From assembly GCA_018806985.1 (NCBI GenBank), contig JADANN010000040.1, forward strand, positions 284,501-348,500: a stretch of 64,000 nucleotides of DNA. Direction: 5' to 3'. Below are positions 1-14,329 of this stretch, piece by piece (the first letter of the stretch is position 1; each line of letters begins with the position of its first letter). The notes under the pieces are model-generated. The model saw only the letters and a program-made list of their open reading frames with translations. It searched no databases and was not told the DNA's origin. The stretch comes from Angiostrongylus vasorum (taxonomy: Eukaryota > Nematoda > Chromadorea > Rhabditida > Metastrongylidae). The position numbers were made by a program, and so were the translations under genes.

Positions 1-403
1 AAAAACCAGCCGAAAAGTCATGACCTTTCAAATGAAAACGCTTTTACAAGCAGAAACTTAAGATTTAAACGTCAAAAGAAAGGAATAAAATTAAGAAAAA
101 AAAGGTATTGAACTGTATATGGGGCTGTGAAAACCTTTGGATTCCTTTTGATTAATGCGGTTGAAGATGGACAGAAAACACATTGAGAACACTCGTGATG
201 TTGCTGAGGTAAGGAAGTCAACAAGGGATTAAGTGTGCTTACAACGAAAGTGGTTAGGCCGAGCACGGCCACTGAAGGCTAAAGCTACTCAGCTTTTTTT
301 AACGTGAAATACGAGGAAGAATAGTTCGTTTTCTAAAAAAGAACTAGTGAATTCCACCTGGAAGCTCTTTATTGTTGATTTCGCTACTAAATAGGAAAAA
401 AAT

Positions 404-465
404 AAGGGCGCAATGGTTAAATTGCCTCGCATGTATACGTTTAATCTTTGGTTCGACCATACGCT
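404..465 (+). repeat. tRNA-like SINE head
   Basis: GGGCGCAATGGTTAAATTGCC (A-box-like) and TGGTTCGACC (B box) are spaced as in a tRNA gene, but there is no acceptor stem pairing. Probably a SINE remnant. Confidence 0.4.
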
Positions 466-2859
466 TCGAGCAAAACAAGCCGTTCATCTCTTCGAAGTTG
501 GCGAGCTGGAATTAAACTTGCCTAGAAGGATAAAAGCGCTAAACTGACACATGGTCCGTACAAGTCATTGTACATACGGGGTCAATCACCTCTACAACGC
601 TGACTGCTTGAGTGCATCCCTAAGGGATTGATCCACTCGAAACGTTCCTGTCTTTTTTCTCTATAAATCCACTTAAAAAATTTCGCAGCTCGACTTAATA
701 AATAAGAGTCCCTACACGAAATTCAACACTCAGCAGGTTCATCTATGTCAAGAAGAAGTTCATTATTTCCGTCTAGGAGCTCAGCTAAAAAGTAAAATTA
801 CTCCATCGCGCCATTGTGCTAAAACAAATCTCCTTCTGATGCACAACGGTCTGAGTCTGCCTATGGTGGCCATCTCGGAGAGTACTTACAGGACCATCTT
901 CGACCTCATATTCAATCAGAAAAATGTTAATGATACCATCTTTTTTAGGTATAGTGGTGTTGAACACCACTAGCACTGAGTCGATGCTTGGGTGAGTGAG
1001 TGAGTTAGCGACATCCGAAGCTGATTAGTATGGCCAAGGAGAAGACGCAAATTTTATCGGACAAAGTGCCGACTCTGAAATAACAAATGCGGCGAAATAT
1101 AATGTAGGAGTACTAACAAAGTTAAAAAAGCTAAAAAAGCTCTACTCTAGACCAAAATGATATGTATTTTGGTAAGGAATTTGAACGTGTCTTTGCTTCG
1201 GATGGAATCCATACAGATGTGAAGCTTATTAAACAATGAGGGGAAAATGGTAGCAATTTGGGACACGAACAACGCAACTCTGCTTAGCAAAGTGCCCTGA
1301 GCTGAGTAAAAACCAATTCCATACAAACCGTGATTAAAAAGATCAAGGAAGAATTTATAGATTGAAACAAAAACATCTCAACGAGACTTGTCTACTACGT
1401 TGGCCTTCCCCTTCGTCCTCACAATTTCTTCATTTTTTCCAAGATCTGTTAAAAAATCAATTACACCCCCAAACAAGGATTCAAAAAAAACGAAAGGAAA
1501 AATTACAACTTTCAACCAAACATGTTTTTGAAATAGTCATTATCAAAGCTTGCATAATAACAGCACATAATTGAACCCGTCATGTGGCAGAGAAGCCTCC
1601 GCACTCCATAGGGTTAGAGTTGTATTAGACTCATCTCGAAAGCTTCCTTGGTTCCGTAGGATCGAAGAGCGCCTTAGGACCTCAATCCCAGGATTATAGG
1701 AAGAATATAGAAACCCCCCAATCAGTAACAGAACCCATGTGCAAAAATTCGAAGAACTTTGTGGATGACGGATACAGTGACACCAACAGATGTGCTGGGT
1801 TCTGCAAAACCGCTGACGTTTGTTCGTGTAAAATTAACGAAACAAATAAATTTGAAAATGTGTACAGAAATATTAGGGCTAACAAAGTCGAATTACTTAA
1901 GAGGGTTAGGGCTTCCGAGCTTGAGAGCTGTTACTTTTATATCACCATTATTTCTGTCTTCACTTCAAATAGAATATATCACTTAGCAATCTCTGTATTG
2001 AATCTGCTACTAGTTTTCTTGTAAAAGGGTTTACACTGAAGCCTCGTTAATTTGAAAAGAAAAACGCCTATTTGTAATACATGAACGATTAAACAATTCT
2101 ATTGCCATTTAACTCATTTTAAGGGTGGACACCGAAGAAAGCTATCAGGACTTATGAAAGAGGATCTTATGAGAGTAAAAGCTCTATTGATCTTTGTAAT
2201 AAATTCCAAGGTTAATCGAAAAGTTGACGATCTTACAAAAGTATTTCGAGGAAACAAAGCCACCAACAACAGTAACACAAAGAATCATGAAGTCGATAAT
2301 GTGAGGAAGCAACACCTCTTTCTCCGATTTGGTCAAATTTTATTGAATTCATAAGTAATAGGGATCGTCTACATCCTTGTTTATTCTTTCAATTTTCTTT
2401 CGAATTTCGAAAAATCGACAGAAACAGCTGACTTCTAAGTGGCCACAATTTATGGCCTGGCTATAAGCAAAAATAGCTTAAGCGTTGAAAGCAAGATCCT
2501 TCACTTTCTTCTCAGCTATTAATAAATAGGCCAAAAAGGAACAAAAGTAGGAAATTACGATGTTCGGAAGAGCAACGAACAACAAAAATCGCATGTAACG
2601 AAAGCTCTTCTGCTGGCTACGCTTCTACTGTGACAGAATAAAAAACGACGGTTTATTTAATAAACGAAGTAGCGATAAAATCAATGGATAGAGGTCACCG
2701 AAGGCGCATTGATTAGAGACTTCTTGCAATACACGCGTGGTCACTGGTTTAACACTACACCGAGTTAAGCAGACCTCACATCTCGCCGGGTTCGGCTAGC
2801 TGGCACCAGCCTTTTTTCCTAGAGCTCTCTCCGATCCATATAGATAACAGGTGCTTATG
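466..2859. other. No gene seen
   Basis: Only short AT-rich open frames without convincing splice sites. A short SINE 1-like tail lies at about 612-640 (GTGCATCCCTAAGGGATTGA). Confidence 0.6.
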
Positions 2860-3030
2860 CTAGAATTTCAAGGTGAATCGACTCAACAGACGGATATACA
2901 TGAAGAAATAAAATCGTCAAGGAAAGCCGAACCTACCACGAAAATCTTAACACATTGTTCTATGGCGGATACGAGAACAGAATGAAGGAGGTGTTTGGAT
3001 ATGCACAATATGTGAAGTTAGGTTAGAATA
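2860..3030 (+). repeat. SINE family 2, 3' remnant
   Basis: GAATCGACTCAACAGACGG, AAATCGTCAAGGAAAGCCGA and ATGCACAATATGTGAAG parallel the family 3' end. Confidence 0.4.
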
Positions 3031-3642
3031 AATAAGAATAAATGTAAAGCGACGCGAATTACATGAGATAACAAAGAGGCCTAACGGTTTCAAACGGACT
3101 GTGGAAACTCAGTAACCAAACAAATTACAAAGCTCACAAGAAACGAGAAACTCTGTACCCCAACCTCTTCGCGTGCCAACCACTAGACGTTTGTGGATAA
3201 AATTCTCGACACTCATTCACCTCATTATATTCCACCACCACTAGCGCCATATTCGAGTTTAAATCATAACTTAAAGTAAAGACGCTTAAAATATATGTTA
3301 TTGACAGAAGATGGGCGTTATTGTATGGAATCGAGTTATCACTGTGAAGAGTTTTCTGTTGAAATCTAAAAACTGTTTACCCTCTAATGTTTCTTCTGTA
3401 GGACGAATTTCCTAAAATTCGAATCGAAATATGTAGCAAAAATTTTTGATAAAACAAGGAGATGATACGACTTTCTTACACTTAGCATAAAAAATTTGAG
3501 TGATATCTTAGTGGCTTTCCTTCCTCGTGGTTTACACATATAAACGCATATAGACATTTATATATTCGTTCAAACCACACGCATGTCCATAAAGCACATA
3601 CACATACTCATACGCATACATATATACACAAAAACATATACG

Positions 3643-3752
<110 letters not shown>

Positions 3753-3754
3753 CG

Positions 3755-4022
3755 ATAAGGCTGTCGGCGTTGATCAATTCCTAAAGGATGCGCCGTGCAT
3801 TCGACTTCGTTAAGAATCGTTTGGATGTGAATGAATGCACACCTGGCCTTTACAATGACTCGCGGTGGCTTACCGATGTATCGAGCCAGTGCTACTATCC
3901 TCTAAGACAACTCTGGTACCAATTTGCCGATCCCAGAGGGATGGAAAGCTTGGTGGGCCTTGGGCGCGGGGATTCATTTCACATGTGTGTTGCATGGCAC
4001 CTCAGACCACTGCGGCCCACGT
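3755..4022 (-). repeat. SINE family 1 copy inside a TA microsatellite
   Basis: tRNA-derived: the complement begins with an A-box-like stretch and a B-box-like GAATCGATCC homologue (here worn), then the family body (GGTACCAGA, GGCTCGATACATCGGTA, GTCATTGTAAAGGCCAG, GAAGTCGAATGCA). It is flanked by TA arrays on both sides (3643-3749 and 4034-4063). Confidence 0.8.
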
Positions 4023-4025
4023 TAT

Positions 4026-4033
<8 letters not shown>

Positions 4034-4063
<30 letters not shown>
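4034..4063. repeat. TA microsatellite
   Basis: About 15 TA units on the other side of the SINE at 3755-4022. Confidence 0.95.
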
Positions 4064-4067
<4 letters not shown>

Positions 4068-4099
4068 CAAACGCGTACATGCAGCGTCAACCGACGTCA

Positions 4100-7000
4100 T
4101 CGTGACGATAGTTATATGCCTAGAGGACTTCAAAATGTGATGTGCATCTGCGTCTCCATAAACTCTAAACAATCAACAAGAAAAAACTTCGACATTTTCA
4201 TACGAAAGTCCAGATGGAGCAAACACTTCCACTAATTGACGTCGTTCTAAAGAAACCAAGTTACAAGAGGACAAAGGCCAACGACTGATTGTGAGGGCAA
4301 CATCAGAGCGCTCTCGTACGAATACTCGGATATCCACGAATAAAAAAGCTGACTAACAAGCGAAATTCCTCTGGATTGATTGAAATTGAACTAACACATG
4401 TTCGTGCTGAAAGGTCATATTTACTGGCCCATAACGCCAGACGCTGGTTTTTTAATAGCAGGCGATAATTTCTGATAATTCGAGTATTCGAGAAATTGAG
4501 AACTTCACAGAGTTATAAAAAAGATATTGCATTTTGCTTTCGATTCATGTAGCAGTCTTGTTCCAACTTTAAACACGTCTACATATAAAACTTCCAAAAA
4601 AATGATAAAAGATGTGAATTTTTTGAGCCTTTCTACGCAAAAAGGAACCACTGAAAACAAACAGTACGTTGGAAAACGCCATGGTGTCCTGCTGGAGGGA
4701 ATCTCGATTGTTCGTTTGCCTTCACCTTTAAAGTACGTGCCTTGGTGCAATAAAATAGACGAGATATGTGTCATAGAGTCCAGAACATCGGTTACAACCT
4801 CATCTTGGTAAAGTCATGCAACTTGCTGTTTGTAGGCAAGGATCTCTAGATTTAAACTGTCTTTATTCTAACTAATAAAGTTTAATGCGGGCTGAAGTAC
4901 GTTGACTTGAAGTTGAAGGTGGCTATTATTCTTGTGACAAATTTATTGTACTCAGTACATCATGGACGATATGTTTTAGAAAGTGAGATGAGAAAAAAGA
5001 AAAAGAATGGAAAAGACCGATAAAAAACAACGCTCTTTCATTAAAAGTATCAAAAAATGCTGCCTGGGAAAAGGACAAGGAAGGAAACGGCAAAGATCTC
5101 GCTTTAGGCTAGCAGTAGGTGAAAATGGAAACGGAGATAAAAAGTAGTTGTAAAGTCGGAAGAGAGTAAAATATTGAGGCATTCATGACATCAACCTAAC
5201 CGACATAATCGCAAAAGGGGAAGTATGGGTGGAAAAATACAAAATTAAAAAGAGAAGTATATCATAAAGGAAAAAAAAGAGCACATATGTTGAATAATTT
5301 AATCTAATGAAAAAAAGAGCAAATAAGGAAATGTGGGGGTTTTCTGTCCAAATTTTCTAGAAATTTCTAGGAACAAAACAGATAAAAAACAACGAGAAAG
5401 GTAAGCTCAATGTGATGAGGTGTGATCTTTAAAGGTGAGAAAAACACCTATGCTTGCACTGATGACACAATTTGCAATAACATGTTAACTCGTATATTTT
5501 GGTGGACGAGTTTCACGCTTGCATAAATATTCCACGGTTTTTATGGAATGGTTTCGTAGAATTTTAACGGAGAATTTCTTGTATGAAGCATGGAAGCGGA
5601 AAATTTGGAGAAGAAATATGCACGTTGACCTTCGTGTTTTTCTGCTCCACTTAATCTCTGAGGATTAAAGTTTGAAAAAAACGAATGTGATGCCCGCTAA
5701 GCTGAAAAATGTCGAGCAAAAGAAAAAAAACTAAGAAGCTTGTTGGCGAGAAATAGTGTTGGGCGTGGTTTGGACAGAATCGATGGTGACTAGTTGTGAA
5801 CTGACGCTAGCTCAAAAATAAAATGTAAAGCTTCCACTGTTGAACGATCCATTTGGAATGCAACATGATTTATCTTCAATTCGTAGCGTCGGAGAAGTGA
5901 TTAAGTGAATGTCTGGTGTGTATCATCATTTATAGTGGCCTATCGATGCATCAACTCAGCCTTTTCCCTTACCAAACAGTGCTCTGTCCATTATGTCGGT
6001 CCTGGAGAGATGGAAATCGTGAGCACGGCACGGACCAATGTGCGATCCTGTGTTCATTGCAGGGCAACTCTAACCACAACGTCACACAGCGTCAGCTTAC
6101 TGCTTACTGTATAAAAGAATCAGTATCAACATATAACCACGCTCATTTTTGTAAATGTTATCTCTTTTTCGAACGTTCGTTGCACAGTTGCACAGCATTC
6201 GATTTTAGATTTTCGATGAATCCTTGGACGATATTTTCTGAAATCGTGAGATAAAATATAGTTGCCCAACAAGAACTTTTTTCCACTTTTTATTAGAATG
6301 CAATTATTTTAGCAGAGTAAGCGTAAACAAAATTCGAAGCACTTTTTTTCGTTGAACACTCTAAAGTAAGTTCAACTACCGATAAAAATTGACATTGAAT
6401 ATCCATCACTTTAAAAGGCACCTTTTTTGGATTTCGATGTTGAACAGTGTAAATTAGCAAGTTGCCAAATTTTAGTTGTAAAGATTCTTTGACATTTAGT
6501 GACATATCATCAATAGAAGTGTGAAAAAGTAATCCTTGTTGTTCATTTGACGTCATACTCAATGTCGACTGGTGATCAATACCTATATTTTACACTGCGT
6601 GAAAAAAGACCAAGTCAAAAAATCATTTGTTTGGGTTTGCTTTTATTTATTCGTGCTGGGATAAACGCTAACTTCCATTTAGATTACATTTCAACACGCA
6701 ATTATCATCCATTTCGAAATATGCGTATTGATCCAGTTGGAGCAATAATCAATACGTATGCAATAGGCGCTGTGTTTCCATGCAAATATTGAAGGAAAAC
6801 GAGGATGTCAAAATGTTACTCTGAAGAAAAATGGGAACACTTACCGTCACTATAGGGGGTGTAGGTGAATTATTTTCCATTTCTTCGGAAGTTGAAATTG
6901 GAATTCACGCTAAAATAGTTCGAAATACTTCACGCCAACTTCAAAACATTTGAAACGACAATATCGAAAACGATGAAAAAGGCATGAAAAAGAGTTCCCA

Positions 7001-9560
7001 TCAAGTAATTAAAGAATCTCCAAAATTCTACAGTCTTGGAATACGAAATGGTGAAAAAACACCCCGAGAAACACTTCCAAGGCAGTTTTTAAGGACACCT
7101 GTAGTTAAACGATGAGTGGATCGCTTCGGAGTAAAGGAGTAAAGAAATATGACAGTAGAAGGAAAGTGAAGATGAGGAAGGTAAGACAAAAAGATTAGTA
7201 AAATAGAATAAAACGGAAGAGGGTAACCAAGGAACTGAAAACGACCGATCGATAACTATACCTTAAGGGTAGTTCCTTCTATATGAATAAACTGTTGCTC
7301 CATTTTCGATTTCGTATTTAAAAAAACTGAGATGATCATGTAAAGGAAGTTGGAAAGTTTCTTCTTCTACGAAGAGTAAATATAAAATTTCTCAGTAGAA
7401 AATGAGATAAATTGCAATCAATTTTATATAAGTCACTGTCCGTAATGGCCATACGGAAAATAAAATGATAATTAAAGACGTATGAAAAACAAATAGAGGT
7501 CAAGCCGCCAGTCTTTCTCCACTCCTTCAAAGATCGCAGTCGTCCGGCAAATCAGCCTATGCTTAACTTCTTCCTTCGCCGTAATTTCTGGAAAGAAGAA
7601 GTGCAAAAAACCCGTGGAAACTGTCATAATCTCAAAAATCTCTCGTACTAATTGACAATTTAAAGCCGATCTGGTGGTCTGTCTGGAAGAAATTTTCTTA
7701 TTCGCAATGGACTCTTAAAAGTAGCGGTTTTTGAAACAAAAACATTCATAGAAGATAAAAACGAAGCAGATTTTCCCTTTGCTATCGTATTTTTCACGTA
7801 TGCAAATATAGTGCAATGTTTAGAACTGATCTGCAGTACACGACTGCTCGCTGGGTCGATCTCACACTTTCCTAGCCAAGATTGCCTTCCAGTCGTAGTT
7901 GACAAACTGGTACCAAAATTATCGGGGAAAAGCTCGTTCCGATCTACAAAGGCTGGCGACCTCTAGCTGATTTGAAATAGGAAAGGAATACCTGGAAATG
8001 GAACTCGAGCACTATTTATCAACATTTGCAAATCTGTTGGGATTATGAGTGCAAGACAACGAAATGAACGAAGGAAACGCTGGGATCCATACAATGTGTA
8101 ATGTCGAGTCAGACAAGTAAAAAAAAGTGGAAAAAATGCTGTAAAATGAGTATACCCAAGGATAGGACGAAGGATATTTGAAAGCGTTTAAATAAATGTG
8201 CTATAATGTTGTGGGCAACGTGTTTTTATCACCGCTCTAGGCTCTAGAGCCATTTAGTGGTGAGGCTACGCGGAGCATCGCAACTGTGGTAGGGCGATAA
8301 ACACAGACCGAAATTTACCGTGTATTTGTTTTGAGGCCAATGTGGATTCAGCAGATGCGTTGATTGTCTCTTTTGTGCCGGTATTTTCCTCGGAAACTGA
8401 AAAAAATTAACCAGCAGAGCTCCTGTTGGGTATGTCCGAGTGGAGGCCATAAAATTTGCTAGTCTCAGATGAACAACTATGTTCCTTCGGCAAACGGACT
8501 GTTTAATAATAGTTCTGTCACTAAATGATTAACAGGATTACAGGCGGCTGGTGGTATAAGTAATAACACCAAGATGGGTTTTTTTAAATGATGTAAGTCC
8601 ACTTTTTCGCTTCCTGCATATAACGTAGGTTTTTTTTCAAAGTAATGGTGAAATGGGCACGCTGAGTAACCCGCTAAAGTCTGACATAGTGCCTTGAACT
8701 TCTTCGAGAGTTTTTCCTAGCATTAGCCCAATGATATAAAAAAGCTGAAGTGTTCGCGTCCATTTAGAGTTTAGAAGTCAAATAATAAAGGAAGCCTACA
8801 AACTCGGTCGTCATGACAACCCAAAGCGAAACATCCAATCATTTTTAGTGAATTTGATGATGAGACAAGAATATCCGACTTCATTTCAGCAGTTTATAGT
8901 ATCATAGAACAAGAAAAAGATTCCAGAGTTGTGACAGGAAAGGCTTTTTTGTTAAATCGTAATTTTCTTCACTATTATCACAAGCTCTCTTATTTTGTCA
9001 ACGTTTGCTGGCTTGGTTGGTCAATCAGTCGTGGGAAACGCTGCCGATTCTCAAGGAATCTTGACAGAAAGACAACTTACTATCATGGAATCTACATGAG
9101 CTGAAGGCTGCCTGTGGTTAAGACGTAGCTCGGCGCTGTTTTCAAGGAAATCTTCTAAAAAGGCAGCAAATCTTCCAACAAACCACATAAGTCAGTAACT
9201 GTAAATCGTGAAAACCCATTTCGCTCAGGAACGATTACGTCATGAAGATTCCACAGAGGACCACGTTCAGCCAGCATAGGGCATGTCAATGAGAACAGTA
9301 ATGACAGATCGCCAACTCGTTGTCGAAAAACACAGGAACCTTGTCATCTGTACAGGTGGCGGATGTAGAACAACAAGTCGAGTCGACGAACCGATGGAAT
9401 TCGTGGCTAAGGAAGCTCTTTACAGGCGTCTGAGCAGGTCACAGACATGCTAATGCTTTACTAGTCTGCACGAAGTCTTAACATAAAAATCTGAAGGTGA
9501 TAACAAAATTTTTTGAGTTCTTAAACAGGAAATGGTAAATGTAACAGCAAGTATGTGATT
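4100..9560. other. Mostly unassigned intergenic sequence
   Basis: Apart from the SINE remnant at 5.9-6.1 kb, I see no gene. Open frames at 4505-4811, 6293-6792 and 7660-7905 are short, overlap on both strands and match nothing I know. Confidence 0.55.
5925..6110 (-). repeat. Diverged SINE family 1 remnant
   Basis: CTATCGATGCATCAACTCAG, CCAAACAGTGCTCTGTCC and GGTCCTGGAGAGATGGAA follow the family order on the complement at low identity. Confidence 0.4.
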
Positions 9561-9569
9561 ACTTCTCTA

Positions 9570-9960
9570 AAGTACTGTATTGGAAATAACACACAACACC
9601 CCGAGTCTTTCGAGAGCAGCCGGTTTACCAGTAACTGGAGAAGTTGAGGTGTTGACAACTCCAGAGAATTGCTGAAGGAACTTTTTCCCCAAAATTAATA
9701 TAAGTGATAGATTAGTCGCATTGACGGATGATTGCTGATGGCGCCGATCGATAGGACTAGCTGAGAGACAGGCGAAACGAAGGACCCGCATGGTGTGGTG
9801 GTGAATGCGTTACTCCCGGGAAAGGACAATAGCGCGTTCGTTGCTCACCGCAGACACTTGTCGTTCGGTGTTTTGCAAATATTTCAGCATCATCTTAGTT
9901 GTATTTCACATGATACCCTGCCGTTAAAAATTATAGTAGGCAGTAAATAAAAAATGCCTA
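9570..9960 (-). repeat. Foldback SINE family 3, single arm
   Basis: Contains CATGGTGTGGTGGTGAATGC, GCGCGTTCGTTGCTCACCGC and TTGCAAATATTTCAGCATC, ending GCAGTAAATAAAAAATG. The TGGTG..GCGTTCGTT pair resembles tRNA A and B boxes. Confidence 0.7.
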
Positions 9961-10554
9961 GGAAAAGTGATAGAATTAAAAACTTAAAAATGCTGTAAAT
10001 TCATGCTTTAGAATGTTTTTTTAAAAAGTCAAAAAAATTCTACTCGCTTTAAACTGTTAAATTATAAAGTCTGTTAAAGCCAGTAACAAACATTTGGCGG
10101 GTCATTGTATTCTCTTGGAAAAATTCCCTCTTATGAAATCGTTTCACCATAAAAAAATAGGTGAGTTGAAAACTGCATGAAAATGTAAGACCATCGTTGT
10201 TTAACATTTCCAGAAAATTCCAAAAATTTTCCGTTTTGAAGAGTCAATACTAACGATATGCTTCGATGGATTGGCGAAAATCGTCTGCAACTGTATTTCT
10301 GAAATAATTGGATAACCCGAGAGTACATCAGTGAGCTCCCCTCGCTCCCTTCGATCAGCAGAGCTGCTCAATAGGTTCAGCTTGCTCGAGGAGTACAAAA
10401 GCCATAACATTTGATATGATGTCCTTTTATAGGCCCTCCTTGTGACAAAAAAGATATTAACGGGTAGCCTACAGGACTCTGTGTTGAAATAAGTTTGCTC
10501 TAAATTGGGTATAAGAATTAGACCTCGAGGAGCACCGTCAAGATAGAATGAGAA

Positions 10555-10945
10555 GGCACTTATTTGGATGCTTCAATGGCCCGTTTACACGGGTTGTGCG
10601 GGCCCCAGCATAATCTCCATTTTTCGGACATTTGCTGGTTTAGCTATTGTAGTTCTCCGGAATCCCGAGGACAGCCTGGCCAAAGTCTACCGCAGGTCTT
10701 CACCACCGTAGGCAGTCGCAACCCTTGTCGATCAGAGGGAGATTTGCCACCACGCGACTTTGACACCACGACAGTGGTGGGTCATGGTCTTGGTTTACTC
10801 TTAGCTAGGCTTCCTGATGGAAATGTCGGACTCCTTCTCAGCTTAGGAGACACAGCCGGGGGTACGTATCTCCTCGACGTACATCGCAGTCCGACACTCC
10901 AGGAACACCTCCCAGCCACGATGAGGCGATAAACCGAAGGAATGA
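10555..10945 (+). repeat. Repeat family 4 copy
   Basis: Shares about 380 bases, same orientation, with 36,727-37,108: TGGCCCGT, GTGCGGGCCCCAGCATAATC, CAAAGTCTACC, GATCAGAGGGA, GGAACACCTCCCAGCCACGA. The open frame 10564-10932 lies wholly in it and is not treated as a gene. Confidence 0.75.
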
Positions 10946-10949
10946 GAAG

Positions 10950-13100
10950 CTAAATAATTGTAAATAACTGGAGGGCGGGGGGATACGAAAAAATTTGATT
11001 TCATGGCTGCAGTGGGGTCTGTGAACCTTCGCAGATTTTGCAGAGTAGCATGACGTGAAAATGGATTGCTGTAGGAAACGCGGGAACTACGCGATAACTA
11101 GTTAGATGCTCAACTTTACGAAAGGCGCACGTAACAGCACAATTTTCCTCCCGTTCCTTCATGCAGCTCTGTCGTCTTCTATGAAGGTGGTCCACTTCGT
11201 TAACGATGGCCTTCTTCGTTCTGTAATTCATAAGCCATGTTCAAACGTGAGTGCAATTGTTCGACGTAGGCTACAACGACAGTCTCCCTATCTCGGAGAT
11301 GGATGTTTCAGAACAGTCTTCCATCCTCATATTCTCCACTCTGTCGTTTTTCAACACCAATGATAAGCTCTTCTCATCGCCTTACTTGACATCCCCCTTC
11401 ATTTTCACCATGTATTTCTCCAAATAATGAAAAATTATAACTATTGAGGACAAGAATTTCCAAATATGCATCCATATTGAATGTACCGGTTTCATTCCAG
11501 AATGTATTGGTTAAGATCTTTCAAGAGTAGGTCTTCATAATCCACCTCACAACACGGCATTCTTATATGGCTAGAAATCTATACAGCTTTCGAATACTAA
11601 TGAAACCTAGACAGATCTATAGAGGTGAACTTCATATAACGTCTCTCTTTACTGTGACCCATTAGGCCGTCTTGTCTAAACATTCGAGGTGGTGGACCAT
11701 TGACAGTGGGGGCAGTGCAGTTTAATATTTCTAGACTTTCCTTCCCATAGGGCTGCGAGTTCTGTCACGCCGACAAACAGGTCTCCCCTTCCTCTCCGAT
11801 CGTCTTGCAAAAATTGTCTGAGAAAAACCCTGTCTTATTCAAAGTGGGGACGACTGCCTGTGGTAAAGATCTCTCGCGGCATGCTCTAGTAGAGCTCTCC
11901 AGTACTCTAGGGACAATCAACTCGACTAGCACTTAACGACACTCATTAGGAAGAGTGTCTTTAGCTAGCAAAAGGAAACCCAAAGCAAATTTAAATACTT
12001 TCGTGGACGACGAAAACGAGACAACAAATGGAATGAAAGAAGCGCTGGGGCTAGCACAATACATGAACTTGGATCATATGAATAAAAAAAAGAAAATTGA
12101 ATGAATAGACCTTGCACTTGAGATTTCTAAGCAAATCTTTTGAAGAGGCGAGGAAGTATTCATGTCATTCATTCATTGGCAGACACTGCCGAGCTAAGAG
12201 GAAGAGATGATTTATAGCACATTCAGTATCTACTTTTAATCATTGGATTTTTAACAACTCTCACAACATACATTATAAAGGTTAGTGTCGACGAGCACAA
12301 TTCTTGATCTATTGACGTTATCTAACAGTTGGTACCGCCTTTTTCATATATCATTCTAATCTTAAAGGGAATAGCGAATATAAGGCGGTTAAAACGCTCA
12401 TGCGTTCATGAGTAGATAGTCATAACTATGGCAATAGTGTTAATGCCGTAGTACATGTTTTGCAAAAGCTCCCCGAATCAGCCTGAACAACAACATGATT
12501 TTATTTCAAGTTCTCACTACATGAAAAAATTTCGCCTATATGTCGTTAAAGTTGTTGGATAATTGTTTTGATCATTTGAAAAACAATGATTTCGTTAAAC
12601 AACCAGTGAAACGTCGGGCAGCCTGCGACAGAGTGGTAGTCCGCACCGTTGTACTAATTGGCAATCACAGCGATGCAACTACCACTTATCGTGGGATTGC
12701 ATTCTGTACTTTACGGGAAAAAATGACCCTTGTCTGTGGTAATGATATGAATATGGTGACTTGACCAGAATGAGACTAATCATAGCAGTCACTTTAACGG
12801 ATGGAATCAATTCCTTCGTATGTTCAGCCAATGAGAAATAGCAGGTGGAAGAAAAAATGCTGCGAGTAGTGGGATGTGAGAGTTTGGTGAAAGAGCCGCC
12901 AACAGAGATCCTATCAGATAGTTTGTCTCCACTTCACCTCAATGAGTCAGCAGCTGTTCCGGGTTGCGTATGTTTGGGTGTAACCTTAGGTCTCTGTTAA
13001 CGAAATCCAGAAATGAATTGAAAAACCCCTGCATGGACACAACACAAGCGTCAGCTACTCTTACGGAACCTCCTACTTCTAATTACTATGCTTTATGTAG
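10950..13100. other. No gene seen
   Basis: Worn SINE family 2-like pieces near 11,870-12,060 (CAATCAACTCGACTAGCA, GCTAGCACAATACATGAAC). The frame at 12540-12764 is unassigned. Confidence 0.5.
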
Positions 13101-13104
13101 TAAA

Positions 13105-13325
13105 TGTGGCGTGTCGCACAGTGGTTGGAGGCGCCACTGCGACAAACATCCCAGAGCCCATAGCCCACCAAGCTTTCCATCCCTCCGGGGTCTGCAAACA
13201 GGTACCAGACTTGTCTGGGAGGATTACAGCACTGGCTCGATACATCGGTAAGCCACTGGGAGTCATTGTAAAGGCCAGGTATGCATTCAATCACCTCCAA
13301 GAGCTTTATCCTTTATCCTTTTTAT
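13105..13325 (+). repeat. SINE family 1 copy
   Basis: GTGTCGCACAGTGGTTGGAG head, GGTACCAGACTTGTCTGG and the family body. The 3' part is partly lost after CACCTCCAAGAGC. Confidence 0.8.
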
Positions 13326-13464
13326 GAAGTAAATAATCTCACATTTTGCTTCGAAAGTAAATCTGTTACTAGTTGACCGACAGAAAGCAGGAGTTAGTCG
13401 AAGTAGAATAGTCTAAATATCAACCATCGCGTATTACCATATCGCTGCACACTTCTTAGAATGA

Positions 13465-13720
13465 AGGATAAAAGGTGTTCGTGTTGATCAATTCGTCAGG
13501 GATGTACCATTCCATCGACTCTGATTTCATCGACTCAAGCACCGTAGAGGTTACTGAATGCATATCTGCCGTATTCCGTAATTTATGGGAATGTGTTGGT
13601 GCATCCAATCTGTACCATTATTCATTCAGAATAGTTTGGTGCCAATTTGTTGACCTAAAAAGAAGGAGGGCTCGGTTTACACGCGGTGTGAGGTCGAAGC
13701 GACGACCATATGCATCACAG
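13465..13720 (-). repeat. SINE family 1 copy, diverged
   Basis: The tail GTTGATCAATTC-like, GTTACTGAATGCATATC and TTGGTGCCAATTTG segments match the family on the complement. Confidence 0.6.
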
Positions 13721-14059
13721 AACAGCTCCAGCTAATATTCTATGCGTCCTTAGCGTCCACGATAATGTAATAATAAGGTATGAAGATTGCCAATGTAGCA
13801 TTCCTTTAAAACATCACTCAAATAATCCTCTAATGAATAATCAGACAAAGCGTTCAGGTGGTTAACATTTCGTAGGAGGAGAGTTTACTCTTAAACAGCT
13901 ATCAAGCCATAATATTCGGAAGCCAATTGGAAAATTGCAATTGTCTGGATAATTTTCCAAATTGTCTAAGAAGAATTACCACGGGTGGACGACGACTGCT
14001 ACGTATATGGGCACCAATTCCAACACCGATAGCAACAACAACAATAGCAACAATAGAAC

Positions 14060-14320
14060 AGCAATCATGCTGAGATATTCGTAAAACTTAGACCCCGGCT
14101 CAGATCGAACCACGATTACTCTTTCCGGGGGCTCGCGTATTACACACTGCACCACTGAGGCGTTTGGTTTGCATTTCTCTCAACTAGTATTCTACCTAAC
14201 GCTGCCATCAACTATCACCCGTCAGCGGGATGGATCTGGGGACCACAAATCGGCACTGGACCCAGTTTAGCTGAGGCTGTATTCGAAATCACAACGCTTA
14301 ATAGCAACAATTTTCAAGGT
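14060..14320 (+). repeat. SINE family 3 copy
   Basis: CATGCTGAGATATTCGTAAA, TTTCCGGGGGCTCGCG, CACCCGTCAGCGGGATGGAT and CAGTTTAGCTGAGGCTGTA. Confidence 0.65.
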
Positions 14321-14329
14321 TTCGACAAA

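Noticed and set aside
404..465. Functional tRNA gene
   Set aside because: Boxes are present but acceptor, D and anticodon stems do not pair; the same holds for other tRNA-like heads, which sit in SINEs.
10564..10932. 122-codon frame
   Set aside because: Lies inside repeat family 4 and is broken in the other copy.
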